From Cerioporus squamosus (Eukaryota; Basidiomycota; Agaricomycetes; Polyporales; Polyporaceae): a stretch of DNA of 64,000 nucleotides. Where the stretch lies: positions 62,001 through 126,000 of the forward strand of contig JABYQS010000033.1 in the NCBI GenBank assembly GCA_022592435.1. The letters run 5' to 3'. Positions 11,702 to 22,886 of the stretch are shown here, piece by piece; position 1 is the first letter of the stretch, and each line of letters starts with the position of its first letter. The notes under the pieces were generated by a model, which had not been told where the DNA came from, searched no databases, and saw nothing but the letters and a program-made list of their open reading frames with translations. The translations under genes were made by a program, and so were the position numbers.

Positions 11702-13018
11702 ATGAGGAGCATAGGGTCCGCGCTGGCAGGCTATGTCTGCCGGAATTGCGCAGCAAGTCTCAGGAGTGCACGAAAACCAGTCCATGTCCGCCTGGCGTCC
11801 ACCCTCGTAGACCGCAAAGCCGCCAACTTTTCTTCTTTCTTCTACGACAACCACAGGTGGACAGCATCTCCCCGCAATGTACCCATACCACCACGCACGA
11901 CACGCGGGCACTCCGTCGGCGCCGTCTACTCCCCCACCGCCGAATCCTCTGCAGCACCCTTCCGACAAGCAGAAGTCCTCACCCCACGACGGCTAGCAAA
12001 GATATACTGGCAGCTATCCAAGTCAAATCTCACTGTTCTCGTTGTGCTCACCGCGATGTCTGGTGTCGCAATGTCCCCTCTCCCTACCTCCGTCCCCGTC
12101 CTCCTCTCCACTGCTCTCGGCACTGCACTCTGCTCCGCATCTGCAAACGCCTTCAACCAGATCCAAGAGATCCCTTACGATGCGCAAATGGCACGCACAC
12201 GCAACCGACCGCTCGTCCGGCGAGCCATCAGTCCATTGCATGCAACCGGCTTCGCTGTTGCGACCGGCATTGCTGGTCCCGCCCTCCTGTGGACGATGGT
12301 GAACCCAACCACCGCCATCCTGGGTGCGGCCAACATCGCACTTTACGCCGGAGCGTATACCTACCTCAAACGCAAGAGTACTATCAACACCTGGGTCGGT
12401 TCTGTCATCGGCGGCATTCCGCCTCTCATGGGGTGGACGGCCTGTGGCGGGTCCCTCCTCCCATCCCAGTCCTTCGAGCTCGTGCTTCCACCATTCCTCA
12501 CCACCCTCTCCTCCCTTCCCTCAGACGCTCTCGCTGCGGCGGAGAACCCGCTTGCACCACTCGCCCTCTTCCTGTTGCTGTACAGCTGGCAGTTTCCCCA
12601 TTTCAACGGCTTGTCCCACCTCGTCCGGGAGTCGTACGCGCAGGCAGGGTACCGCATGCTCGGCGTGCTCGATCCGCACAAGAACGCGACCGTCGCGCTG
12701 CGACATGCGCTCTTGCTCGTTCCCGCGACTTCGATCCTGATGCCGCTCTCCGGGCTCACGACGTGGTCGTTCGCGCTCACGAGCCTCGTGCCCCATGCGA
12801 TCTTCGTGGACGCGGCGTACAAGTTTTGGAAGCACGGCGGGGAGAAGCAGGCGAGGAAGCTCTTCCAGCACAGTCTGTGGTACCTGCCGGTGCTTCTCGG
12901 GCTTATGATGTTCCATAAACGCGGCATGGACTGGGGCTCCTGGATTGGCTTGGGCAAGGACGAGGGTGAAGGCGCGGAAAGGGATACGAAGGAAGTAGCT
13001 GAGACGCCAACGGCATAG
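11702..13018 (+). CDS. COX10: Protohaem IX farnesyltransferase, mitochondrial
   Basis: It converts haem B to haem O by adding a farnesyl group, the first step toward haem A for cytochrome c oxidase, in the mitochondrial inner membrane. It is a single exon of 438 aa, unusual in this intron-rich window. The N-terminus MRSIGSALAGYVC is followed by a basic, Ser/Ala-rich presequence. The UbiA prenyltransferase core shows the first Asp-rich-type motif NAFNQIQEIPYDAQMARTRN, then RPLVRR, YTYLKRKSTINTWVGSVIGG, PPLMGW, and a second motif around SWQFPHFNGLSHLVRESYAQAGYRM. About seven to eight hydrophobic segments are present. The C-terminus is hydrophilic (KDEGEGAERDTKEV). Confidence 0.94.
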   Translation: MRSIGSALAGYVCRNCAASLRSARKPVHVRLASTLVDRKAANFSSFFYDNHRWTASPRNVPIPPRTTRGHSVGAVYSPTAESSAAPFRQAEVLTPRRLAKIYWQLSKSNLTVLVVLTAMSGVAMSPLPTSVPVLLSTALGTALCSASANAFNQIQEIPYDAQMARTRNRPLVRRAISPLHATGFAVATGIAGPALLWTMVNPTTAILGAANIALYAGAYTYLKRKSTINTWVGSVIGGIPPLMGWTACGGSLLPSQSFELVLPPFLTTLSSLPSDALAAAENPLAPLALFLLLYSWQFPHFNGLSHLVRESYAQAGYRMLGVLDPHKNATVALRHALLLVPATSILMPLSGLTTWSFALTSLVPHAIFVDAAYKFWKHGGEKQARKLFQHSLWYLPVLLGLMMFHKRGMDWGSWIGLGKDEGEGAERDTKEVAETPTA

Positions 13019-13419
13019 ATTCCTTGAGTACTTGGCTTTCCTGCGATCGCATGTATATCACGGCTGACGCATTCACACTAGTGTACACACATTCTCTACT
13101 TCTGCATACTGACTCGCCACTTGTTGTGCGCCCGGATTGCCGTAGATCAGTTGTCGTAGCATCGGGAAGTGCTGCTGAGAGCCATGCAGAATGGAAGGTG
13201 CGTGATGTGCGTGCGCTGCACTCCAATGCACGTCTTGTCAGTCGTGGCCTGAGATGACCGGGGGCAGGGGCAGGGTCAAGGGGAGGTGGGAGTTCGTTGC
13301 GAATTAGGATGCGTTGATGTATCCATCTACAGGTCCCATCATACGTAGCCTCTGTCGCTGCTCGATTCCCTACAGAGATGCGCACAATTCTACCATTTGA
13401 GATACGAACGACAATATCA
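13019..13419. other. Intergenic region after COX10
   Basis: These 401 bp follow the COX10 stop and should include its 3' UTR. On the minus strand a frame reading DDIVVRISNGRIVRISVGN crosses 13370-13430 and abuts the uncertain locus described next. Otherwise nothing is seen. Confidence 0.4.
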
Positions 13420-14060
13420 TCAATCGGCATCGCTGCAGTCGAGCATGCGCAAACGCAGCCTCTCAGCGCCCATGTCCACCAATCTCAAGACCCAAACCAC
13501 AACATCATCGCGGGAAGTAGGAAGCCCATTACCCACTTGGCTCGTCGGTCGCGAAGCATCGAATTCGACGCGCAATACCGTCGGACCTCCCCAGACATCA
13601 TACCGTATGTGATACCAGAGCATCTGGGGTCGGGGATGTCAGGTCGCGCGGGAACTCTCGCTGGGCTGAGTTGCGGTAAGTTGAGGTAAATGTAGACGTG
13701 CGCAGTGCCGTTGCTACAGGCGGCGTTCTGAGCGTGGGTGTGCTAAATCGTCTGGTACCTTCTGGCACTCACTCTCGGAGAAGTCAGACCGTAAATTGTG
13801 ATGACATTGTCTACGAGGTCGACTTGGCATGCCTTGGCCCCCGTGGTGCCTCTGCAGAGTTGCCGTACTACGCCGATTGCTCAGGTGCGTACTAGTACAC
13901 TACACGACAGTAGTTCTATTCACCGCTGACTGAAAAGGTGATCTTCGTGGACAGATACTCTAGGATATGCATGCGACGAGCGATTTCCAGGAGCGTCGAT
14001 GCAACTCGTGATCGTACACTCGGAGATGTCAATTGCAAGCCGCAAATTCTTCTGAAAATG
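13420..14060 (-). other. Possible small multi-exon protein gene (uncertain)
   Basis: On the minus strand three open segments can be joined by splice-like signals. The first (about 14060-13930) ends HILEYLSTKITFSVS at a GTGAAT donor. The second (after GGCGTAG, about 13862-13775) reads VRQLCRGTTGAKACQVDLVD and NVITIYGL and ends at a GTGAGT donor. The third (after CCCCAG, 13623-13420) reads MLWYHIRYDVWGG, then VLRVEFDAS, DDVVVWVLRLVDMGAERLRL and stops. The amino-acid texture of segments two and three looks coding. I recognise no family, find no convincing start, and cannot rule out chance. It could also be a decayed gene. Confidence 0.25.
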
Positions 14061-14313
14061 AAAGTGCACCCACGGAGAGGCTGTGCACCGAACTGTGTGG
14101 CCTCTGCGTGAGTAATGCAGTCCGACGACACCGCTGAGTGGATTTTTGATTTCGTTGGCTGATTGACACGATGTGCATGCGACTGGCCACCGTACTCAGC
14201 ATATGTCTTGTCCATCTACCGGTCGGGGGTGCTCTTCCGACAGCGGGCATCTGGCCCCGTGCGGCCACCCCAAGGTTCGTCACGTTGCCTCCCTGCTAGT
14301 TCAAGGATCGCGG

Positions 14314-14321
14314 TACTTAAG
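14314..14321 (+). promoter_or_regulatory. Degenerate TATA element of the broken secreted-protein copy
   Basis: The sequence TACTTAAG sits about 80 bp upstream of the ATG, at the same place as the good TATATAAG of the paralogue at 38086-38093. Flanking promoter sequence (GGCTGCCTCG, ACGACAGTGACCGC) is shared between copies. Compared with its paralogue this TATA box looks mutated. Confidence 0.45.
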
Positions 14322-14398
14322 GAGGCTGCCTCGGACTCAAGCACTTCAGTTCACAACTCTCCCCACTTTCTCTTACTCTCACGACAGTGACCGCCCTC

Positions 14399-15162
14399 AT
14401 GCCTCGCCTTCATCCCCCTCGTCCTTTCGCTCGCCCTCTCCGCCGCTGCCGCCGCCGTCTCCGCGGAGAAGCGCCAGGGCAGCAACTTCGCTTGGTGCAA
14501 CGCCCTCCGCGCCACCTGCGAGTCTCAGATCACGAACAAGGACTACGAGGACTTCTTCGCGCATGACGCCTGTTTGTTCGGGTCTACCTGCCCGCCCGAC
14601 TTCTCCGGGCCCGCAAATAGCACGCTCCCCGCGCGCCGCAACGTGCAGCTCTTCCTTCGTGCCGTCGTTGGCGACTTGGAGCCCGGCCGCGAGCCGCCTC
14701 ACGCAGACGACCTCCGTGTCCCGACCTCGGTACGTTGCGGTTACTTTGAGTATATGCAGGTCACACGATTGCTCACATTTGTCCGTGGTTTGGTTCCTTA
14801 TCAATAGATCTTGCAGCAGATTTCTACGGACGGCCAGACGATCACGGAACAGAACTTCATCGACGGTTTCTATCAGTGCGTCTACCACCTCTGAACCCCT
14901 CTATGGCTCTCGTTGACTCATGACTCGTGCAGCGCTCTCGACGCATCTAACGGTCCCTGGCCTACGTCCGTAGACATCGTCCAGGGCTACTGGTCCTACA
15001 TCGTCGACTGGTATGCACCCATATTGCCGCATCGAAGCTGACTCACTGACACCTTATTTGGTGCGCAGGACCGCCGTCTGCGGCGGAGGTATTCCGTTCA
15101 AGAACTTCGCGGACTACTTCGTGTACAGCTCTTACGTCAAGAGCGAGGGCAACTGCCAGTAA
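14399..15162 (+). pseudogene. Secreted six-cysteine protein, copy 1 (start frameshifted)
   Basis: This is a paralogue of the gene at 37255-38007 and about 90% alike by eye in exon 1. The mature part is intact: after EKR (a Kex2-type site) come QGSNFAWCNALRATCESQ, DYEDFFAHDACLFGSTCPPD, RRNVQLFLRAVVGDLEPGRE, then three more exons reading ILQQISTDGQT, FIDGFY, ALDASNGPWPTSVDIVQGYW, TAVCGGGIPFKNFADYFVYS and SEGNCQ-stop. Exon 1 ends at 14729 and exon 2 starts at 14808. The only ATG (14399) is followed by one extra C compared with copy 2 (ATGCCTCGCC against ATGCTCGCC), putting the signal peptide out of frame; the correct frame has TGA just upstream and no ATG. It is either a recently broken gene or a sequencing error. 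The protein family is unknown to me. Confidence 0.6.
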
Positions 15163-15578
15163 AGCACGGCGTAGCGCATGTCGCCTCCGCTTCTCCGAGC
15201 CTGGGGGCGCGCATCCTACTTGGATATTCATCGGTAGCGGCACCTCGGACTGCACCTACTGTCCGTTTGCGGACTATGGACTATTTGGATGGTTTCGCAT
15301 TTATCATACTGGCTCAATTACTAGGCGTATCGCCCTACATAGTGCACGTATCGGATGTTGGTAAACGATCAAAGCACAACTCGCTCTTTATCCCCGTAAC
15401 CTGCGGTGTGACTTCAATGCTTGCGCCATGTGCGTCGCGGATGCGCATATCTGCTCAGTTGTTCAATGGTCGGTCGCCGCTGCGTACTCTCAGCAGGATC
15501 ATCCTGGCGTCCGCACTAACTCGATGTTGATATTGCCAATGTTACAGAGAATGTCCCGGAGACCCTCCCAGCTCTTGC
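15163..15578. other. Intergenic region between converging genes
   Basis: These 416 bp hold the 3' flank of the secreted-protein copy and the 3' flank of the carboxypeptidase. I see no coding signal. Confidence 0.5.
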
Positions 15579-18412
15579 TTAAGGGAGAGATGAGGCAGTA
15601 GCGGTCGCCGTAACGATATAACTCTCCCATGCCGCGACCGTCTTAGCTGGGAACGTGTATGTGCCAGTGGTCGTGATGTCCTCGCCGACCCCCGTACCGA
15701 TAAAGATCCCAGGCTGTCCCAAGAGCGCATTCCCCGCCAATGCAGGGTGTTCTCCGCCAACGACTGAGACGGTGCCGTTCTCAGACGTGACCACAAGTCC
15801 CGTATCACTGTTCCCCAGTATGAAGTCCCTGAAGAGGACGAGACCCTGGACAATGCGCTCAGCACGCGCCCAAAGTTGAGATGGGTACTGTTGCTTACCC
15901 GCTCTGGGGAGTTGTTTGGGACGAGATGACCCGCGTCTTTGACAAGGACATATGTCCAGTTCCGCTCCTGACGCACGATGCCGGCCAAGTTCCCGTCATC
16001 GTCGTACCGTGGCGTAGACGGCTTTCTTGTGAACCCTTGGATACCGCCAAAAGTGGTATTCTAAGCACATAAGATCATCAGTAACTGCAAGGCCATGCCA
16101 AGGAGCACCATACCTGTATCACGACTACAGGGCGACGAGTGTCAGCGAAGTGGTGTAGTGGCGAGCGACGGTTTGAACTCACTTTCTGACCCGCGATGCG
16201 CCACCAATGAGTCGTCATTCCCAGAGTAGATGACAACGCGAACGCCGCGGATCGAGGCATTTGTAGCCAGTTCAGTCAAGAATACCATAGGCCTGTGTTG
16301 GGTCAGTTCCCTGCTCGCCTTGCGATCCTTCCGTTTAACCACTCACTCAGGGCCTGAGGGTCGGGTCCCGTCAATCAGTCTTCATCAAGGATATGCTTCA
16401 ACTGCGTAACTCACTAGGATCACTGCCATCCTCAGACCCGGCAAAGGAGTACCCGATGCTCGCGCTCCAATTCTTGCTTGTTGGCGCATGAACCGCCGCC
16501 CGAACGTGTGCATCTGCATGCCAAGGTCAGTGCATCGTACGAGACCGGGCGAAATCCTTGGGGCTTTCACGAACCGTTGTAGAACTCATCGCCGCTAAGT
16601 TGGCTCTCAGCCGCGAGACCGTCAGGTATATCATAGTACTGGCATGGCAAGCATCAGTTGCTACATGCATGGCGAAGTTCCCTGTCATACCGTGAAGCGC
16701 GTATTGGGATCGGCTATAACCCACGTTCAGTCAGCCGTTGTAGATGCCGCCTGCGACAAAACCCACTCACTCCACGGTTGAACATTGTCGAGAGCGTAAT
16801 GTAACGCCTCGTCGAAGAGATCGCATCCGTAATCGGGGTTGATGGTTCCATTGGAAGTAGGCCGGACAAACTGCCGCTTGCGTCTGGAGGACCTTGAACC
16901 TTTCCGCTCATCGAGCTTGTCAACGACATTGCGGACAAGGCGTCCAACCGAGCGGCGACGCTTGAGCGTATTTTTGCTCAACTCAAGGGAACCGCCAGGT
17001 GTGGGACCTGTGCTCAAGCTAGGCAACGTCCCGCCAACCTGGGGATAGGTGAGATTGAGGTCGTAGCCGCAAAGATGCTCCCTATAAGTATAGTCGAGCA
17101 CATTTGTCAGTTGACAGCTGGTAAGAGTCGTGAGTGCTGCATGCGCTCACTGTTCGCGGAAGTACTCGAACACGGCAGGGTCGTAGCCTATTAACTGAGG
17201 ATAGGTCTCCAATATGGTGATCTGTCCATATTTCTATGTCAGTGCTGGGTGCCAACACTGAACAGACAGTGTCGTACAGCGGGGGCATTGAAGTAGACTG
17301 CCTCAGAGCCGATGACTCCATTGCCAATGGCAAACGCGGCTATGTTGACCGGAGGATTCTCCATACCGAAGTACGTCTTCATAATGTACGGCTGCATATA
17401 AGTGTATGAGTGCACTAAGCAGGGAGCAACCTTGGGAGCTCACTATATACGTCCCTGCGTAGCTCTCGCCGGTGAGGTACAGGGGACGAGTCTTCAGGCT
17501 CGGGAAGACTTTGACTAGATTCTCGAGGAATCCCAACTGGGAACACCAAAATGAGGCGCGTTCGAGAGGGAGGACAAGTAGGCGCACAAAATCTCTTCCC
17601 ACTTCGTCTTCGTCATGTACTAAACGGAACCAATCAATCATCGTGCGACGGCACGGAGAGAAGACATACCGTTCCCGTCCTCGTCTGCCGTCGACCAGCC
17701 TACGCTTCTACATTCAATCGTGAGGCATGGAACAGCGACATAGCTCGTAAGACCGTCAACACATACACCGGCTGGTCGATCCAGAAGTAGTCGACCAAGT
17801 TAACCCACGTGTACTTATTTGGGGCGACCTTCTCGCCGCGGGGAGACAACCGGAGGGGTCCGTTCTGGTGTTTGAAACTGGGATCAGTCCTGCGTGATCC
17901 TTGACCAAACGCGTAGAGCAGGGACACACCTCGAAACCGAACCCTAAGAGACTAGACGATCCGGGTCTGGGAAGAAATTCCCAGCAGTCACAAGCAGTTA
18001 GCAACCGTCTTCAAGCCGAATATGTATGGAGGGAACAGCCTACCCTCCGTTCAACCAAACGCCCCAGGGCTCAGGGTCGTTCGTGGTTCCTGTCAACGAA
18101 CCGTTGCGATGCTCCACACCCCAAAAGAACAGAGTATTGTTGGGATGGCCTGGTCTGTCGACTGGAATGTTGCCAGCGAACTGGCGAGGCATAGGCCAGG
18201 TGACGTTTGGTAGAGGGTCCTTCACTCGGAAGTCTGTTCAAGGCGTTGTCAGCAACCGGACCCACAAGTATAAGATGCACGAACTCACATTCTTGCCAGT
18301 CGGGTCCGAATGAAGTCGAGGGTTTACCGGGATAGTCGTGAGGCCAGCTCCCGGACTGTGCCGCCGTCGTAGCCGCGGATACGGCGGATAGAGCTATGGG
18401 GACCCCCAGCAT
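15579..18412 (-). CDS. Secreted serine carboxypeptidase (peptidase family S10)
   Basis: It removes C-terminal residues from peptides at acidic pH and is probably secreted or vacuolar. The start MLGVPIALSAVSAATTAAQS is a signal peptide. Domains follow in S10 order: PEPWGVWLNGG joined to PGSSS (oxyanion region), NGPLRLSP, the pentapeptide LTGESYAGTYI carrying the catalytic Ser, MKTYFGMENPPVNIAAFAIG, a long insertion with LCGYDLNLTYPQVGG and the basic stretch SRSSRRKRQF, VVIYSGNDDSLVAHRG (catalytic Asp) and WTYVLVKDAGHLVPNN (catalytic His). It ends in a Thr/Gly-rich tail. Roughly ten short introns interrupt the gene. The basic RSSRRKRQ stretch may be a Kex2 cleavage site giving two chains, as in carboxypeptidase Y/S1-type enzymes; that is inference. 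Confidence 0.87.
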
Positions 18413-19394
18413 GTCTTATCACGACAAGTTCACGATCTGCACAGTGAGTCTCCATAGCCACGGCAAGCCGGGATATTTGTACTCTTTGTACTCTTGTGCT
18501 CGATGGTAGAGCGGACGATCAGGCCGGTGAATACCATTTCATTGGACAAACCTTGCTTCGCCTCAACCAAACCCAAGCAAATCTCGGTCCGCGGTGGCTG
18601 CTCATACTGAATGCCGCAGTCGTATTTCGTAACGCTGGCGCACTGCGCATGACTGTGCAGAGATGGCCAACGACGGGAGCGAGATCACGACGGCTTCCCG
18701 CGGGGATTGAGAGAACTGAGCGCGCTGGTCCGCACCGCACAAGAGGCTCGACGACCCTGGCGCGGCGACTGAAGACCGGCTTTCTTCCACTGATTATTGT
18801 GACAGACACCGGATGCCTATCCCCGCGTGTCTGTAATGCTCTTGCATGCGCTTGTGTTCCTCCAGGCAGCGTCCGCAGCACGGGATTGGACTTCGGGCGA
18901 GACAAATTGCATGGTCAGCTGGCGAAGGAATTGGTATGTGCATTGATAGAGAGGTCGACGGATCCGGAGTCCACATGTTCCACTAGGGACCAGTCAACAT
19001 GCGTCGTACACTGTTGGCTCGAGCGAGAGTAGAACAGGTGATTCGAATCTGCTTTTTCTTGTGGGGAGAGAGAGAGAGAGAGGGGGGGGAGGGGGCGTCA
19101 ATGCGTCATGGACAAGATGTGGTGAGACGTGAGGACAGCACGCACGCTGAAGGACGATCAACGCGGATGAAGATGTTGAGGGCCTCAAGGGTTGGGGCAG
19201 GCCCGCAGCACTGCAGAGGTTGGAACACGCGTGCGGCTCCTCCTGCACACACCGAATCACTCGTGAAATGGGACCACAGAAAGGCTCATTGAGACGATAA
19301 TTACCCACTACATGCATTATTGAGCTAGAATAACAGGAGAGCGAAGTAAATAGTTCGATGCAGAACATAAAACAGGTACGGACACGGTACTGAA
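18413..19394. other. Intergenic region, carboxypeptidase to MPDU1-like gene
   Basis: This 982-bp stretch lies between the carboxypeptidase start and the MPDU1-like stop. One plus-strand ORF of 178 aa (18496-19032) is open but has no recognisable motif, no splice logic and odd composition, so I treat it as chance. A (GA)n and G-run tract lies at 19063-19096. Confidence 0.45.
19063..19096. repeat. (GA)n tract with flanking G-runs
   Basis: A purine-only tract on the plus strand: GGGG, seven or more GA units, then G7-A-G5. Four nearby G-runs could form a G-quadruplex; that is only a sequence-based possibility. Confidence 0.8.
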
Positions 19395-20738
19395 TCAATC
19401 CACCTTCCTCGACCACCTCCTGTTGCTGGGCCTGGGGCTCGCGCGGCCACCCGGCGACGCAGGCGGGACGACAACCTCGACCTTGTGGGTCGGTGGCGCC
19501 CAATGCGCCTTCTTCTCGTCCATGACACCTAGCTGGCTCATCTCAGCCTCGTCCTTCTCGTCCTTGCCCCAGTACATCCACATCTGCACGCCCAGGATGA
19601 TATTAAGCGCAAGGGCAAGTGCGAAGCCAGCGCTGACGATCGGGTCTCCGACCTCGGTCGCGGTGGTAAACAGCCGCGCGAGGCAGCCGCCGACCTGGGA
19701 GATGACGGCGAATGCGGAGAGCTGGCCGGTGCTCTGCGCACGTTGGTTCTGGCGGATCTGGGGGAGCTTGGAGAATAGGGAGAGTGGGAGCGTGGCGAGC
19801 TGGAAGAGCGCAATGGTGGAGGAGGGGAGGACGACAAGCGCGACTGCAAATGCGAGCATCGCCTGCGCGGAGAGGACCGCGCGCTGGACAGGAGTGCGGC
19901 CTGCGAGTGCGTTTGGTGGGTTGTAGTGCACTATGAGGAGCGTGATAATGACGTTTTGGAGGGTGAGGAACAGGTTCTCGCCGTATGTCGAGAAAGGGAA
20001 CTCGTTGCGGAAGGAGTAGGCGAGCGTGATCGCATAGGAAAGTGTTTCAAGGACGTATGCCGTCAGAGAGAGTCCACGCGCGGAACGTGCATTCACGACT
20101 GTGATTCAACGTACTTGGGTTAGCAAACGCTCTTATATAGTGACACCGCAGAGTAGCTTGAAGAGGAATTCAAGAGGCGGGGATGCATTAGACGGCCAGC
20201 CAGCTATACCTTCGACATCACAACTGCATCCTGACGTCCGGCTGGCGTGCGCTGCTGGCATCTCTCCGGGATATGGTTTGACCACCACACCGTTCTCTCT
20301 TGTCTGGAACGGGTAGGGTTCTATCGCACCTAATCTCAATATTTGCTCAGGTAGTACGGGGACGTTCCAACAGCGGGAGTCACCCCGGATGCCACCGTGT
20401 CCTTAGCCCGTAGCCCGCGTACACCCTCCCACTATCACGGGCAAAGCGAAAGCCTGGAGTTCATCGAGACACAAGGATAATACGCACTGAGGAGCAACTG
20501 GGGCACCTTCATTATTGAGCCACCCACAACAATACCCAAGCCCAGACCCTTAGAGAGTGAGTACTTGAGGCATTCGATGTCGCTGAAGTCCAGGTTCTCG
20601 ACTATAGATGTATAGCATTTCTATAGCAGGCCAACTTAGCGAGATACCGAGAGGGTGATGGGAGGGACGCACCTGGCCGACGATGGATACGCCGAGGTCC
20701 TTGACGAACCAGGGCAAGTTCTGTGTTATTGCCGTCAT
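19395..20738 (-). CDS. MPDU1: MPDU1-like PQ-loop membrane protein
   Basis: This is the homologue of mannose-P-dolichol utilisation defect 1, an ER membrane protein needed for use of dolichol-linked mannose and glucose in glycan synthesis. It starts MTAITQNLPWFVKDLGVSIV at 20738. After an intron comes VENLDFSDIECLKYSLSKGL with GLGIVVGGSIMKVPQLL, which is PQ-loop 1 (KVPQ). After another intron comes ARSARGLSLTAYVLETLSYA, SFRNEFPFSTYGENLFL, FSKLPQIRQNQRAQSTGQLS (PQ-loop 2, KLPQ) and GGCLARLFTTATEVGDPIVS, close to the human GGSLARIFTSIQETGDP. Several membrane helices are evident. The cytoplasmic tail is basic and Pro-rich. The start faces that of eIF3e across 261 bp. Confidence 0.92.
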
Positions 20739-20999
20739 GTTGACCGAGACAGAACCAGCAAAAAGCGAAGGAAACGAGCGACGACGAAGGCGAAGGTGGC
20801 GGGCGGTGTACAGTTTGAGTGACGGTCCACAGACGTGTTCAGCCAGGCGAGATGCGTCACGTGGCCGCGCGCCCGATATGGCAACATATTTTTCGCGCTG
20901 TGGTCCGTGGACGGCGAGCACGATCTTTCCGACGACGAGCTCGCTGCCTTCGACGACGACTATACCTCGACTAGGCCTCCTCACTGCGCGTTCGTCAAA
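20739..20999. promoter_or_regulatory. Shared divergent promoter, MPDU1-like / eIF3e
   Basis: These 261 bp between two start codons must serve both genes. No TATA box is evident, as is usual for housekeeping genes of this type. Confidence 0.5.
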
Positions 21000-22530
21000 A
21001 TGGCCGAGTACGACCTCACGAAGACAATCATCCCCCACTGCGACCGGCACCTCGTCTTCCCTCTACTCGCACATCTTGCTGAGAGCGAGCTCTTCCCCGT
21101 CGAGCAAGTCCAAGCTGCCCAGTATGAGCTTGCGAAGGAGACAAACATGGTGGACTATGCTGTGAGCTTGTTTGAGCAGCTCCATCCAGATGAAGAAGTC
21201 CCGCCAGGTACGTGCTACTCATAATCCCGTGTCTCGTTCTCTAACCGCAATCCAGAATTCGCGGAGAAGCGTGAAAAAGCCGTCTCAACAAACGAGAGAC
21301 TCCAGCAGGAAGCTCAGGCTGTGCTCGACGTTATCGAGAACCCCGAAGTCGCCCAGTCCCTCCGCCAGGACAAGAACCAAAACTTGCAATTCCTGCGAGA
21401 TCACTACAATGTGAGTTCCTCTCCTCATCTCTCCGTATACTCGTTCCAACACTCCTCCAAGGTTACTCTCGAGCAAATTACCGCACTCTACAACTTTGGC
21501 AAGTTCCAATACTCGTACGGAAACTACAGCGGCGCCGCCGACTACCTCTACCACTTCCGCGTACTCTCCACCGACCCCGAACTCACCATCTCCGCACACT
21601 GGGGCAAGCTCGCCTGCGACATCCTCACCGGAAAGTGGGACGTTGCTCTCGAAGAGCTCAACTCGCTCCGTGAAGCGATCGACGCACGGACCCCAGCCAT
21701 GCCGCAGTTCGCAACTGCATCCTCATCTAACGCCGACCCCGCCCTTGCGCAACTCCACTCCCGCACATGGCTCCTGCACTGGTCCCTCTTCGTCTACTTC
21801 AACCACCCGCAGGGCCGCACGCTCCTGCTCGAGACCTTCCTCTCCCCCACCTACCTGAACACCATCCAGACGTCCTCCCCTTGGATCCTCCGCTACCTCG
21901 CGGCCGCGGCCGTGCTGTCGCGCAAGTCCGCGTCCGGCGCGCTCTCGTCGCGCGTGCGCCACTCGATCCGCGAGATCGTGAAGGTGATCCAGATGGAGGA
22001 GTACCAGTACCAGGACCCGGTGACGCAGTTCCTCAAGGAGCTGTACGTCGAGTTCGACTTCGAAGCCGCGCAGAAGGAGCTCGGCAAGGCGGAGACGGTC
22101 GTCGCGAACGACTTCTTCCTGGGCGAGTTCCGCGAGGACTTCATGGACAACGCGCGGTACCTCATCAGCGAGGCGTACTGCAGGATACACCAGCGCATCG
22201 ACATCGGCGACCTCTCCGAGCGGCTGAACCTCTCGCGCGATGAGGGCGAGAAGTGGATCGTGAACCTCATCCGCGAGACGCGCATGGGCGCGGACGCCAA
22301 GATCGACCTCGAGAAGGTGTGTCCTCTTTTCGGTTTGTTCATGTCACTGCATACTTACTCCCATTCGTCCGCAGAACGTCATCGAGATTCACCGTCCTCC
22401 ACTTCCCATCTACCAGTCTGTCATCGAGAAGACGCGTGGTCTTGCCTTCCGGACGCAGGCCCTCGGCGCTGCGATGTCAAGGACGCAGGGTGCGCCCGAA
22501 GCAGCGCCGGCCGTGGTCGAGGCGCAGTGA
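21000..22530 (+). CDS. INT6: Translation initiation factor eIF3 subunit e (INT6)
   Basis: This is a subunit of the eIF3 complex that brings the 40S subunit to mRNA in the cytoplasm. Four exons are read as 21000-21207, 21256-21410, 21462-22316 and 22375-22530, total 1374 nt (457 aa), divisible by three. The start MAEYDLTKTIIPHCDRHLVF matches the family, followed by PLLAHLAESELF and MVDYAVSLFEQL. An N-terminal helical repeat region and a C-terminal PCI domain follow (FDFEAAQKELGKAETVVAND through YCRIHQRIDIGDLSERLNLS and GEKWIVNLIRETRMGADAKI). The end NVIEIHRPPLPIYQSVIEKT with TRGLAFRTQ is typical. The acidic upstream reading (DGEHDLSDDELAAFDDD) is in frame but lies in the 5' flank; family alignment favours the ATG at 21000. 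Confidence 0.95.
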
Positions 22531-22886
22531 GGGCTGATCACTGTGGTGTATGGGCATTGGGTACGTTGTGGACCGTGGTTCATGCACTGATGTAGCCGTT
22601 TCTTGTACTGTAGACTGTAGCGCTCTATCTGCTCTCTCTATCTGCTCTTTCCAGATCAACCACGGTGCTCGAGTTATCTCCGGGGTAAGTCACTCGTGCC
22701 TGTTACAGTTCGCGACATGATCCCTTGGTGAACTTCGTCCTGAACATATCCGCGAAGTCAGCCGGAGTGCTCGATGACCTCCACTATGCTCTCTGCAGTG
22801 TTGAAACACGGGACAGCGAGATGGAGGGTGATGCTGGGGAATAATACGACCAGAACTAGTGTTACAACATCTCCAAGTTACATCTG
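22531..22886. other. Intergenic region between converging genes
   Basis: These 356 bp between the eIF3e stop and the Nudix gene stop are expected to hold both 3' UTRs. Nothing else is seen. Confidence 0.5.

Noticed and set aside
11311..12918. 535-codon plus-strand ORF
   Set aside because: It is another frame of the COX10 region; the COX10 frame has clear UbiA-family motifs, while this one is Arg/Pro/Ser-rich with no domain.
18483..18560. tRNA-like A box (GCTCGATGGTAGAGCGGAC)
   Set aside because: It resembles a tRNA D-arm, but no B box (GGTTCGANNC) follows at the right distance and no acceptor stem pairs.
18496..19032. 178-codon plus-strand ORF between carboxypeptidase and MPDU1-like genes
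   Set aside because: No family features or conserved pattern; its composition matches random GC-rich sequence.
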